Of a stretch of 64,000 bases of DNA, positions 1 to 8,301 are shown piece by piece (positions within the stretch are counted from its first letter, which is position 1; every line of letters begins with the position of its first letter). The notes under the pieces are model-generated. The model had not been told where the DNA came from. It saw only the letters and a list, made by a program, of their open reading frames with translations, and searched no databases. The stretch is from Roseivivax sp. THAF197b (GTDB lineage: Bacteria > Pseudomonadota > Alphaproteobacteria > Rhodobacterales > Rhodobacteraceae), in the NCBI RefSeq assembly GCF_009363255.1, contig NZ_CP045318.1, positions 3,523,501 to 3,587,500 of the forward strand, in the 5' to 3' direction. Made by a program: the position numbers and the translations under genes.

Positions 1-1
1 C

Positions 2-934
2 AAGGACGCGATCCGGATCGAAGGCTTAACCAAGACCTATGGCGGACAGGGCCGGGCGCCTGCAAAAGAGGCGCTGAAGGGCATCGATCTCGATGTGCCA
101 CAAGGCTCCGTCTTCGGGCTTCTGGGCCCGAACGGCGCGGGCAAGTCGACGCTGATCAACATCCTTGCGGGGCTTGTGGTGAAGACCTCGGGCCGGGTCA
201 GCATCTGGGGATTCGATCAGGACAAGAACCCGCGCCAATCCCGCGCCTCCATCGGGGTGATGCCGCAGGAGCTGAACCTCGACCCGTTCTTCACTCCGCG
301 CGGCGCGCTCGAAGTGCAGGCGGGGCTATACGGCGTGCCCAAGGGGCAGCGCCGGTCGGACGAAATCCTCGAGATGATCGGCCTGTCGGACAAGGCCGAA
401 GCCTATGCGCGGACGCTCTCGGGCGGCATGCGGCGGCGGCTTCTTCTGGGCAAGGCGCTGGTGCATCGCCCGCATATCCTGGTGCTCGACGAGCCCACCG
501 CGGGCGTCGATATCGAACTGCGCCAGATGCTCTGGGACAATGTGCGGCGGCTCAATCGCGAAGAGGGTATGACGATCATCCTGACCACCCATTACCTCGA
601 AGAGGCCGAGGAGATGTGCGACGAGATCGCGATCATCAACCAGGGTGAGCTGGTGGCGCGCGACACGACGCGAAACCTTCTGGGCGAGCTTGACGCGCGC
701 ACCATGGTGATCGAGCCCGAAGAGACGCCGGAGCGCATTCCGGAAATGGCCGGAATCGAGGTGGAGACGCGCGAAGATGGCGTGCTGGCCCTGACCTATC
801 ACGCGCGAGAGACACGGGCCGAGGACGTGCTCGACGCGGTGCGGCAGGCGGGCATCCGCATCTCGGATGTGCGCACCGAACAGCCCGACCTGGAAGATGT
901 GTTCCTCGCGCTGACGAAGGGCGCGCATGGGTGA
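2..934 (+). CDS. ABC-2 type transporter ATP-binding protein (5' end outside window)
   Basis: The reading frame is open from base 2, so the start codon lies before the window; a GTG at 95 is internal to the domain and is not the likely start. The protein has the ABC ATPase signatures in order: Walker A GPNGAGKST, the signature LSGGMRRR, Walker B ILVLDEP followed by TAGVD, and the H-loop TTHYLEEAE. The C-terminal 80 residues resemble the extension of YadG/CcmA-type drug or polysaccharide ABC-2 ATPases. It should energise export by a membrane permease, but no permease gene follows; the partner may lie upstream of the window. The family is certain, the substrate is not. Confidence 0.9.
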   Translation, partial: KDAIRIEGLTKTYGGQGRAPAKEALKGIDLDVPQGSVFGLLGPNGAGKSTLINILAGLVVKTSGRVSIWGFDQDKNPRQSRASIGVMPQELNLDPFFTPRGALEVQAGLYGVPKGQRRSDEILEMIGLSDKAEAYARTLSGGMRRRLLLGKALVHRPHILVLDEPTAGVDIELRQMLWDNVRRLNREEGMTIILTTHYLEEAEEMCDEIAIINQGELVARDTTRNLLGELDARTMVIEPEETPERIPEMAGIEVETREDGVLALTYHARETRAEDVLDAVRQAGIRISDVRTEQPDLEDVFLALTKGAHG

Positions 935-1037
935 GAATGCGGAAGACTGCGCAGTCTCATACGTGCCGTCCCTTTCCATGGCTTGAGCGATGAACAAAGG
1001 AGCGCGGAATCAAGGCTGCTTGCAGCCGCCGCGCTTC

Positions 1038-1164
1038 AGCGCCTGCCCGCTCCCGTGGGCTGGCGCTTTGGAGCCGTCGGCGCTTCGTACCTTCTGAGCG
1101 GCGACTTGCATCAAATAAATCGCCTGGGTTCGACCGTCGCAGCGCCAACCCGCGGGCAGGCGCT
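1038..1164. repeat. Long imperfect inverted repeat in intergenic DNA
   Basis: The roughly 300-base gap between the ABC ATPase and the HIT gene contains no convincing gene. Its arms at 1038-1080 and 1131-1164 are imperfect inverted copies. The outer 13 bases are perfect (AGCGCCTGCCCGC at 1038-1050 against its complement at 1152-1164), followed by matching TGGCGCT and CGTCG blocks. Folded as RNA it would give a long interrupted stem with a loop of about 50 bases. It could be a degraded small repeat element or a structured RNA; no T tract marks it as a terminator. Confidence 0.55.
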
Positions 1165-1230
1165 TCAACGTCGCTCTGCAATCCATTTGCACCATCGCTC
1201 TGTTTTCAAGCTGAGCGATGGCCCCGGGCG

Positions 1231-1599
1231 CTACCCCTTAGCCAGCATCCGCCCCAGGGGCCGCCCGGCCAGGATATGCACGTGCAGATGCGGCACTTCC
1301 TGCACCCCGTCGCGGCCCGCATTGGAGATCAGCCGGAAGCCATCCTCCGATACGCCTTCGAGTTCACAGACCTTGCCCACGGCCCGGATGTAATCGACGA
1401 TTTCCATCTCGGAGGCGTCCTGCGCGAAATGATCGAAGGACACGTATTTGCCCTTGGGGATCACCAGCACATGGCAGGGGGCCTGCGGCTGGATGTCCCG
1501 GAAGGCCAGCGAATGCGCGGTCTCGAGCACCGTGTCGTTGGGGATCTCGCCGCGCAGGATCTTGGCGAAGATGTTGTCGTCGTCATAGGTGAATGCCAT
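1231..1599 (-). CDS. HIT family nucleotide-binding hydrolase
   Basis: A 122-residue protein, the usual length of HINT-type HIT proteins. The histidine triad HLHVHIL sits near the C-terminus and the N-terminus NIFAKILRGEIP is typical of the family. Members cleave nucleoside phosphoramidates or dinucleoside polyphosphates using the central triad histidine. It follows the GT14 gene by 9 bases on the same strand, so it is probably co-transcribed with it, although no functional link is obvious. Confidence 0.93.
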   Translation of the reverse strand: MAFTYDDDNIFAKILRGEIPNDTVLETAHSLAFRDIQPQAPCHVLVIPKGKYVSFDHFAQDASEMEIVDYIRAVGKVCELEGVSEDGFRLISNAGRDGVQEVPHLHVHILAGRPLGRMLAKG

Positions 1600-1608
1600 G
1601 GGGCCTCC

Positions 1609-3186
1609 TCAATCGGCAAAGAGATGGTCGGTCCGCGCGATCTCCTGCGCCTTTTCCTCGCCGACGGTGAGAAACTGCGCGATGGCCTGCGCGTTCAGGT
1701 CGGGACTGTCGATTTCGCGGATCCGCAGGTGATTGTCGAACTCCGCGTCCCGGATCCGGTCGCTTTCGTGCAGCATGTCGTTGCGGATCGTGGGCAGCAA
1801 CCGCGCGAGCGTATCGGACGGGGTCTGGTCGCCCGCAAGCCCGACGCGCATCGCATGCCCAGTCAGGTAATCGTCCGAGAACTGGCATTCGATCTCGAGG
1901 ATGCGGGTCACGGCCCGGTCGCGGCAGAAATCCTCCAGCAGGTCGAGATTTACCGGATCGAGACAGACCAGAAGCCGCTCAGTGTCGAAGTAGTCATAGA
2001 GCATCCGCATCAGCGCCCGCCGGTGCCTGTGCCGCTTGGACATCGTGGCCTGAATGCCGCCGAGATCCGGCAGGGCCGTCGCCTCCTCGTTGAAGAGGTA
2101 TTCGATGCAGGGCACGTTCGTCTGCTGGCGGATGCGTTCGAGCAGGCGCTTGGCCACGTGCCATTTCTTGCACACGACAATCAGCAATTCGCGTTCGCGG
2201 CCCAGCGAGCTTTCCGTCTCCCAGAACCGCGGCGCGAAACGGCGCCCGATGCGCCCCTTGCCGGTCAGGAACTTGAAAAGCTCCCGCCCCTCGTTCGAGA
2301 TCTGGAACTTCACCTTCTCCGCCGAATAGAGCACGCCCAGCCGGCGCTTCAGATCATGCGCCTCGGGGCTGATCTTGCGGGCAAAGAGGTAATCCTGGCT
2401 CAGCAGCACGTCGTAATGGTCGTTATAGAAGACCGTCGGCATGCCGTAATCGGTGAACAGCAGGAAGGTCAGCGTCCGGCTGTCGATCTCCCGCTCGGGC
2501 ACGAGGTGGCGCACGACGGTCTGAAAGAACGTCTCGTCCGGAATCCATGTGGTGCGGAAGAAGCGCACCACATCGGGGCGTTTGCGGACGAAATCCAGAA
2601 CTGCCTCCACGGTGCGGCGGCGCAGACACCACCATTGGCTGCCGATCATCATGTCGATATCAGACGGCACGCTGCGCGTGAGCTTGAGCCGTTTCTGCGC
2701 CTCGAACATGGCGTAGAAGAGTTTCTTGTTGGTGCGTTCGTTGACGAAGTGGCGGTAGATCAGCCGCTCTTCCTTCCAGCCGGTCTTGATCCAGTCGGAT
2801 TTGAAGTAATCGAAGCTTTCGATGTAATCGACCTCGCGCCGGTCGAGGAAGTCATGCGCGTATTCCGCCGACTTGATCGCCATGCAATCGCCCGAGAGCA
2901 TGTAGAAATGCGTGGCGCGCGGAAAGGCATCGACCGCCGCCTTCAGCGCCTCGAGCGTGGCGGCCACGAGGCTCCATTCCCCCCAGCCGCACTTGATGCG
3001 CCGCTTGGCGAAGGTGACATTGGGATTGTCCGCAAGCGCCGTGCGAATCTTCGCATAGGCCGAGGCCGGGGCGGATTTGTCGAAATGGATCGACATGTAA
3101 TCGCCGACCGCGGTCAGCGACCGCGCCTGACGGATGATCGCTTCCGGATCCTTGTGACACAGGAGAATGAAGGCGATTTTTGCCAT
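1609..3186 (-). CDS. Beta-1,6-N-acetylglucosaminyltransferase-like (GT14) with DUF5928-type C-terminal domain
   Basis: A 525-residue protein. The N-terminal half (about 1-260) matches the core-2/I-branching GT14 fold: it begins AKIAFILLCHKDPE, then has HFDKS, LSGDCMAIKS and the IGSQWWCLRRRT block. The C-terminal part (about 270-525) fits the DUF5928 extension found on these proteins in Rhodobacteraceae. It has no signal peptide and probably acts in the cytoplasm on a surface glycan or glycolipid. It is divergent from a sulfotransferase gene across a 140-base gap, a pairing that suggests the two modify the same glycan. Family assignment is strong; acceptor and product are unknown. Confidence 0.85.
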   Translation of the reverse strand: MAKIAFILLCHKDPEAIIRQARSLTAVGDYMSIHFDKSAPASAYAKIRTALADNPNVTFAKRRIKCGWGEWSLVAATLEALKAAVDAFPRATHFYMLSGDCMAIKSAEYAHDFLDRREVDYIESFDYFKSDWIKTGWKEERLIYRHFVNERTNKKLFYAMFEAQKRLKLTRSVPSDIDMMIGSQWWCLRRRTVEAVLDFVRKRPDVVRFFRTTWIPDETFFQTVVRHLVPEREIDSRTLTFLLFTDYGMPTVFYNDHYDVLLSQDYLFARKISPEAHDLKRRLGVLYSAEKVKFQISNEGRELFKFLTGKGRIGRRFAPRFWETESSLGRERELLIVVCKKWHVAKRLLERIRQQTNVPCIEYLFNEEATALPDLGGIQATMSKRHRHRRALMRMLYDYFDTERLLVCLDPVNLDLLEDFCRDRAVTRILEIECQFSDDYLTGHAMRVGLAGDQTPSDTLARLLPTIRNDMLHESDRIRDAEFDNHLRIREIDSPDLNAQAIAQFLTVGEEKAQEIARTDHLFAD

Positions 3187-3213
3187 TCTTGAAACGAACT
3201 GCCCCAGTCTTCG

Positions 3214-3243
3214 CCCGATTGTTTAGCTTGATACCCTAAACGG
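3214..3243. promoter_or_regulatory. Palindrome in the divergent GT14/sulfotransferase intergenic region
   Basis: GTTTAG at 3221-3226 and CTAAAC at 3236-3241 are perfect inverted copies separated by 9 bases; CCCG/GGG flanks extend the symmetry with a 3-base bulge. It lies between two divergent genes with likely related roles, where a shared operator would be expected. No binding protein can be assigned from sequence. Confidence 0.4.
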
Positions 3244-3327
3244 GCGTTGAATGAACAAGGTTTCTTTGCTTTTTTGTGACAAACGCCGTGCCAGAAGCAA
3301 GCACGGATCAAAGAGGCAGCTGTCAAT

Positions 3328-4146
3328 ATGGGGTTTCCCGGAACCTGGATGACCGAAAGCGAAAGCGTCGTCTATCGCGTGGTCCCGAAATGTGCCTGCT
3401 CGACCATCGGGCAGATCATGTATTACTCCGACCACGGCGAATTCTTCGACGGCGACATTCATGACGCCACCGAGGGCCTGCACAAATGGGCCCGCGAAGA
3501 CAGCCAGGCGGCGATCAAGGCGAACGTGAAGACCCGTTCTTCCTACGCATTCACCTGCGTGCGCAATCCGTATGGGCGTATCCTGTCGTCGTTCTTCGAC
3601 AAGATCTGCGGCATCCAGCGCAATGGCAAACGCTATCGCGGGAACCTCGTCCCGCTTCTGATCCAGAAATACGGGATCGAGGTCGGTGGCGACGACGGGA
3701 CGGAGGAATTCGACCAGGTCAAAAGCTTCCGCCGTTTCCTGCTCTTTGCGCGCGACACCATTCGCTGGCGGCGCCCGATGGATCCGGACATCCACTGGTC
3801 GGCCATGTCGGGCCATATCTCGACCTTCATCGTGAATGGCGGGCGCTACAACAAGATCTTCTGGACGGAGCATTTCAACGACGGCATGCAACAGGTCCTA
3901 GACGCGATCGAGACGCCGAAAGAGGTCGTGCTGAAGGACGTGCCGCGCTTCAACGAAAGCGAAGGCCACGGCCCCAAGCGCCTCCATCCCATCGAGGATT
4001 ACTTCGACGATCTGTCGATGCATCTCGTCTACGAGATCTACAAACGCGATTTCGAGCTGTTCAAATACGATTTCGAGAACCCGGGCAACAAGATGCCCGT
4101 GGGCGAGATCGACCTCGACGAGGTGCATGCCAAGCTGGGCGACTGA
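3328..4146 (+). CDS. PAPS-dependent sulfotransferase family protein
   Basis: A 272-residue protein with the two PAPS-binding elements of membrane-type carbohydrate sulfotransferases (Sulfotransfer_2): a 5'-phosphosulfate loop PKCACSTI near residues 20-27 and a 3'-phosphate motif CVRNPYGRILSSF near residue 77. It should move sulfate from PAPS onto a sugar hydroxyl. No signal peptide or membrane segment is visible, so it is cytoplasmic. It is divergent from the GT14/DUF5928 gene, which may build its acceptor. The ATG at 3328 has only a weak upstream purine tract; Met8 at 3349 is an alternative start. Confidence 0.87.
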   Translation: MGFPGTWMTESESVVYRVVPKCACSTIGQIMYYSDHGEFFDGDIHDATEGLHKWAREDSQAAIKANVKTRSSYAFTCVRNPYGRILSSFFDKICGIQRNGKRYRGNLVPLLIQKYGIEVGGDDGTEEFDQVKSFRRFLLFARDTIRWRRPMDPDIHWSAMSGHISTFIVNGGRYNKIFWTEHFNDGMQQVLDAIETPKEVVLKDVPRFNESEGHGPKRLHPIEDYFDDLSMHLVYEIYKRDFELFKYDFENPGNKMPVGEIDLDEVHAKLGD

Positions 4147-4186
4147 CCCTTCGGAAATGTGCTAGAGTGCGGAATGGAGACCCGCC

Positions 4187-4963
4187 ATGCTGGCATTTGA
4201 TGCGAAAACCGCCGCCCTTCTCAACCGCTGCTACCTTGGCGCGGACTTTGCGCACAGGCGCCGGGTGAACTTCGACGCGATCCTACCCGCGCCCGGCGAC
4301 TGCATCGCGGATATCGGCTGTGGCAACGGCATGCTGACCGTCGATCTGTCGCGTGCGGTCGGCCCGGACGGACACATCTTCGGGATCGAGCCGAGCCCGG
4401 ACATGCGCAGCACGGCGCAATCGGCCCTGCATGGCATGGACAACGTGTCGGTCCTCGACGGGACGGCTGAGGCCTTGCCCCTTGATGATGCGAGTTGTGA
4501 CAAGGCCGTGTCGGTCCAGGTTCTCGAGTACGTGCCCGACCTGGATGCCGCGCTGCGCGAAGTCGAAAGGGTTCTGAAGCCCGGCGGTGTGGTTGCGGTG
4601 GGTGACATGCATTTCGGCACCTTCACTTGGGCCAGCGACGATCCTGCGCGGATGAACCGGATGCTGCGCGCATGGGACAGTCACGTCGCGCATGTCGACC
4701 TTCCTGCAAGCTTGCCCGCCTGCATGGCGCGGGCGGGGCTGACAGTCGAAACCGTCCGTGCCGTACCGATGACCGACCATCTTTTGCGCCCGGACGGGAT
4801 GGCTGCGATGCTCCTGATCCTGATGCGCAATCACGCGATCCGCATCTCTGCCATGACGGAGGAAGAGGCGGATGCCTGGCAGGCCGAACAGCAGACCCGC
4901 GCCGCGCAGGACACCTTCTTCTTCTCGCTGACCCATTTCGTGATCGTCGGGCGGAAACCCTAG
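4187..4963 (+). CDS. Class I SAM-dependent methyltransferase
   Basis: A 258-residue protein with motif I IADIGCGNGM near residue 43, an acidic residue ending beta-2 (GIEPSPDM), and the later VLKPGGVVAVGD strand typical of Methyltransf_11/25 enzymes. The substrate cannot be read from the sequence. The ATG at 4187 follows GGAATGGAG. Its stop overlaps the stop of the convergent hydroxypyruvate isomerase gene within a shared CTAG. Confidence 0.88.
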   Translation: MLAFDAKTAALLNRCYLGADFAHRRRVNFDAILPAPGDCIADIGCGNGMLTVDLSRAVGPDGHIFGIEPSPDMRSTAQSALHGMDNVSVLDGTAEALPLDDASCDKAVSVQVLEYVPDLDAALREVERVLKPGGVVAVGDMHFGTFTWASDDPARMNRMLRAWDSHVAHVDLPASLPACMARAGLTVETVRAVPMTDHLLRPDGMAAMLLILMRNHAIRISAMTEEEADAWQAEQQTRAAQDTFFFSLTHFVIVGRKP

Positions 4964-5715
4964 CGTCCGACCCGCGCGCGAAGCGCTCGAAGCCAGTCAT
5001 ATCCAGCGCCCGCGTCGAAATATTCCGCGCTGATCCACCCGTCATAGCCGCTCTCGGCGACCGCGTCGTAGAAGGCCACTTCTTCGGGGGCGTCCGGGTC
5101 CGGCGCGCCACGGGCGTCAAATCCGCCGATCTGCACATGCCGGACGAGATCCGCATGCCGCGTCCAGGTCGCGGCCACATCCCCGTGTATGCGCTTTGCG
5201 TGCCAGGCATCGAATTGCAGCCCGAGATTGGACAGCCCGACGCAGCCGATGATCTCGGCCGCCTGATCGAAATCGTTCAGGAAATAGCCCGGCACGTCGA
5301 AGGGATTCAGCGGCTCGATCAGGATGGTAAGGTCCGGTGCCGCGAGACAGGCTGCGCGCAGATTGGCCTTGAAGCGGGCCAGCGCATCGGCCCCGCGCGC
5401 CTTGCCCGCCATGGCATGGATACGGCCCGTCCCGGTGGCCCGCGCAAAATCGATGGCCGCGTGCATGTCGGCGGCAAAGCGCGCCACCTCGCCTGGCACG
5501 GCCGCGCGGCCCCGCGCGCCATCGTCCCAATCGGCAACCGGCGTGTTGATCAGAACGAGCGGCATGCCGTTCAGCGCGTCGTTCATCTCCTGCGCGGAAA
5601 TTACGTAAGGGAAAAGGCACTCCACCCCGTCGAACCCCGCCGCGCGTGCCGCATCGGGCCGCGCCACGAGGGGTACATCAAATGTCAGGAGCGATATGTT
5701 GGCCGCGATCTTCAT
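4960..5715 (-). CDS. hyi: Hydroxypyruvate isomerase-like TIM-barrel protein
   Basis: A 251-residue protein of the AP-endonuclease-2/xylose-isomerase-like TIM barrel superfamily. The N-terminus (AANISLLTFDVPL), the block ILIEPLNPFDVPGYFL with its metal-binding Glu, LQFDAWHAKRIHGD and the C-terminal WISAEYF match hydroxypyruvate isomerase, which interconverts hydroxypyruvate and tartronate semialdehyde in glyoxylate metabolism. A glycolate oxidase operon lies 10 kb away but is not linked in transcription. Other sugar isomerases of the fold remain possible. Confidence 0.8.
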   Translation of the reverse strand: MKIAANISLLTFDVPLVARPDAARAAGFDGVECLFPYVISAQEMNDALNGMPLVLINTPVADWDDGARGRAAVPGEVARFAADMHAAIDFARATGTGRIHAMAGKARGADALARFKANLRAACLAAPDLTILIEPLNPFDVPGYFLNDFDQAAEIIGCVGLSNLGLQFDAWHAKRIHGDVAATWTRHADLVRHVQIGGFDARGAPDPDAPEEVAFYDAVAESGYDGWISAEYFDAGAGYDWLRALRARVGR

Positions 5716-5756
5716 GCCCGAAGCCTAGCATGCAGGCCTGCGAACGGGAGAAAATC

Positions 5757-6359
5757 TTACCCAAGCTCCGCCGCCGGAATGATCGGAAAGAACGTGCCGC
5801 TGGAGCGGATGCCGAACCAGCGCGCGCCCTCATGCACTTCCTCGGTGCCGATCTCCACGAGCCGGTAGAAACTCTTGCGGTCGATCAGCGCTTCGAGATT
5901 GCGCCGTACCAGGATGTAGGGCGATGGCTCCCCGGTCTCGGCGTCGCGCTCGACGCGGATCGGATGCTCGGGCCCGGCCACGGCGGTGTCGCCGACGTGA
6001 GTCGTGAACGTCAGAACCTGATCGTCCCCGACCTCCGCCACGTCGAAATCCACGGCGACGAACGGCGCGTCTTCGACGGTGATTCCCACTTTCTCCACCG
6101 GAGTGACCAGAAAATAAGCATCTCCTTCCTTCTTGAGGATCGAGGAGAACAGCGTCACCAGCCCTTTGCGACCGATGGGAGAGCCCAGGTAATACCACGT
6201 CCCGTCCCGCGCGATACGCATGTCCAGATCGCCGCAAAAGGGCGGATCCCATTGATCCACAGGCGGCAGGCCGCGCCCCTTCCGGGCCGCTTTGGCCGAA
6301 GCCGCAATACCGTCTGCCGAGGGGGCCACGCGATTTTGTGACGTCATTGGTTTTGCCAT
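5757..6359 (-). CDS. DUF1285 family protein
   Basis: About 200 residues from the ATG at 6359; Met at 6347 is a close alternative. The motifs PPFCGDLDMRIARDGTWYYLGSPIGR and YFLVTPVEKVGITVEDAPF place it in the DUF1285 family, small cytoplasmic proteins common in Alphaproteobacteria with no established function. It is divergent from the MoxR operon with a 56-base gap, an arrangement that suggests a shared control region. Confidence 0.85.
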   Translation of the reverse strand: MAKPMTSQNRVAPSADGIAASAKAARKGRGLPPVDQWDPPFCGDLDMRIARDGTWYYLGSPIGRKGLVTLFSSILKKEGDAYFLVTPVEKVGITVEDAPFVAVDFDVAEVGDDQVLTFTTHVGDTAVAGPEHPIRVERDAETGEPSPYILVRRNLEALIDRKSFYRLVEIGTEEVHEGARWFGIRSSGTFFPIIPAAELG

Positions 6360-6415
6360 TTCCGTGTCGAGGGATACTCTCCTACCAACAGATAGCCGCA
6401 AATAGGATGATTGCC

Positions 6416-7423
6416 ATGGCCGAAGCAGAAGACCTCGTCGCCGAAATCGAGGCGCTGGAAGGCAAGCTCGCCGAGGCGAAAACCGCGATCACGCGGCGCT
6501 TCATCGGCCAGGAGCAGGTCGTGGACCTGACCTTGTCCGCATTGTTGTGCGGCGGTCACGCCCTGCTGATCGGTCTGCCCGGCCTCGGCAAGACGCGCCT
6601 GGTCGAGACGCTCTCGACGGTGATGGGCCTTGATGGCAACCGCGTGCAGTTCACCCCGGACCTGATGCCCGCCGATATTCTGGGCTCCGAGGTGCTGGAG
6701 ACGGGCGCGGATGGCACGCGCGCCTTCAAGTTCATTCCCGGCCCCATTTTCTGTCAGCTTCTGATGGCGGACGAGATCAACCGCGCGAGCCCGCGGACGC
6801 AATCGGCGCTGCTTCAGGCGATGCAGGAAAAGGTCGTCACCGTCGCGGGCGAGACGCGGCCCCTCGAGGCGCCCTTCCACGTGCTCGCCACGCAGAACCC
6901 CATCGAGCAGGAGGGCACCTATCCGCTTCCCGAAGCGCAGCTTGACCGTTTCCTCGTGCAGATCGACGTGGCCTATCCCGACCGCGACACCGAGAAGGAC
7001 ATTCTTCTCGCCACCACCGGCGCGGAGGAATCCGACGCCTACGAGGTCTTCGACGGCGCCTCGCTGATCGCGGCACAGCAGCTTCTGCGCCGCATGCCCG
7101 TGGGGGATACCGTGGTCGAGACGATCCTCGATCTCGTTCGCGCCTTCCGGCCCGGCGATCCCTCGGCCCCGGAACGCGTGCGGGACGTCGTGGCCTGGGG
7201 CCCCGGCCCGCGTGCCGCGCAGGCGTTGATGCTGACCGTGCGGGCGCGCGCGCTCCTGCAGGGGCGCCTCGCCCCATCGGTCGAGGATGTCATCGCGATG
7301 GCGCGCCCCGTTCTGGTGCACCGGATGGCGCTCAGCTTCTCGGCCCGCGCCCGCGGCGAGGATCTGGGCACGCTGATCGACGAGGTTGCAGGCGCCGCAT
7401 TGCGGAGCGAGGCCGCCGCTTGA
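6416..7423 (+). CDS. MoxR family AAA+ ATPase
   Basis: A 335-residue AAA_3 protein with Walker A GLPGLGKTRL, Walker B LLMADEINRASPRTQSALLQAM and sensor region LATQNPIEQEGTYPLPEAQLDRF. MoxR proteins act as chaperone-like ATPases that help mature or insert partner proteins, usually with VWA/DUF58 proteins encoded next door, as here. It is the first gene of a four-gene operon. ATGs at 6407 and 6416 are both in frame; the second gives the more typical N-terminus. Its stop overlaps the TTG start of the DUF58 gene. Confidence 0.93.
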   Translation: MAEAEDLVAEIEALEGKLAEAKTAITRRFIGQEQVVDLTLSALLCGGHALLIGLPGLGKTRLVETLSTVMGLDGNRVQFTPDLMPADILGSEVLETGADGTRAFKFIPGPIFCQLLMADEINRASPRTQSALLQAMQEKVVTVAGETRPLEAPFHVLATQNPIEQEGTYPLPEAQLDRFLVQIDVAYPDRDTEKDILLATTGAEESDAYEVFDGASLIAAQQLLRRMPVGDTVVETILDLVRAFRPGDPSAPERVRDVVAWGPGPRAAQALMLTVRARALLQGRLAPSVEDVIAMARPVLVHRMALSFSARARGEDLGTLIDEVAGAALRSEAAA

Positions 7424-8301
7424 GTTCCGATCTCGCCCTTCTGGCCCGCGCCCGCGCCGAAGAGGAGGCCAGCCGCCTTCCGCCGCTTCTGGCCCGGGCG
7501 GAGCAATTGGCCGGAACGGTGCTTCTGGGCGAGCATGGCCGCAAGCGGGCGGGTCTCGGCGATGATTTCTGGCAATACCGGCCGATGATGCCGGGCGATA
7601 CCTACCGCTCCATCGACTGGCGCCGCTCGGGCCGGGGGGATGCGCAATTCGTGCGCGACCGCGAATGGCAGATCGCGCAAAGCGTGATGCTCTGGGTCGA
7701 TCGCGCGGCCTCGATGCGCTTTGCCTCCACCCCCGATCTGCCGCAGAAGGCCGAACGCGCGCGGCTTCTGGGCCTTGCCGTCGCCATCCTGCTAAATCGC
7801 GGGGGCGAACGGGTGGGGCTGACGGGGTTCACCCTGCCACCCCGGCGGGGCAGCGAACAGATGATGCGGCTCGCGGAATATTTCGCCGGAAGCGAAGACG
7901 ACGATTACGCCGCCCCAGAGGCGCGCGGCATGATCCCCCATGCCCGTGCGGTCTTCATCTCAGATTTTCTGGGTGATTTCGACGCGGTTTCGGCCGCGCT
8001 GACCAAGGCTGCGGACCGCGGTGTGCGCGGCGTTCTCCTGCAGGTGCTCGACCCGTCGGAGGAGAATTTCCCCTTCCGCGGGCGCACCATCTTCGAATCG
8101 GTCGGCAAGCAGGTCGCGCATGAGACGCTGAAAGCCAACGATCTGCGCGAGCGCTACCTTGAGCGGCTGGCCGAGCGAAAGGACCAATTGTCCTCGATCG
8201 CCCGCGCGACCGGCTGGCTCTACACCACGCATCATACATCGGAGCCCGCGCAATCCGCGCTTCTGTGGCTCTGGCGCGCGCTTGACGGGAGCCACGGATG
8301 A
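7420..8301 (+). CDS. DUF58 domain protein
   Basis: A 293-residue protein with the DUF58 signature GDDFWQYRPMMPGDTYRSIDWRRSGR near residue 46, followed by a VWA-like fold (VMLWVDRAASM). It begins with TTG overlapping the MoxR stop, so translation is coupled. DUF58 proteins are usual MoxR partners, possibly scaffolding cell-envelope or stress complexes. It has no transmembrane segment and should be cytoplasmic. Confidence 0.9.
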   Translation: MSSDLALLARARAEEEASRLPPLLARAEQLAGTVLLGEHGRKRAGLGDDFWQYRPMMPGDTYRSIDWRRSGRGDAQFVRDREWQIAQSVMLWVDRAASMRFASTPDLPQKAERARLLGLAVAILLNRGGERVGLTGFTLPPRRGSEQMMRLAEYFAGSEDDDYAAPEARGMIPHARAVFISDFLGDFDAVSAALTKAADRGVRGVLLQVLDPSEENFPFRGRTIFESVGKQVAHETLKANDLRERYLERLAERKDQLSSIARATGWLYTTHHTSEPAQSALLWLWRALDGSHG

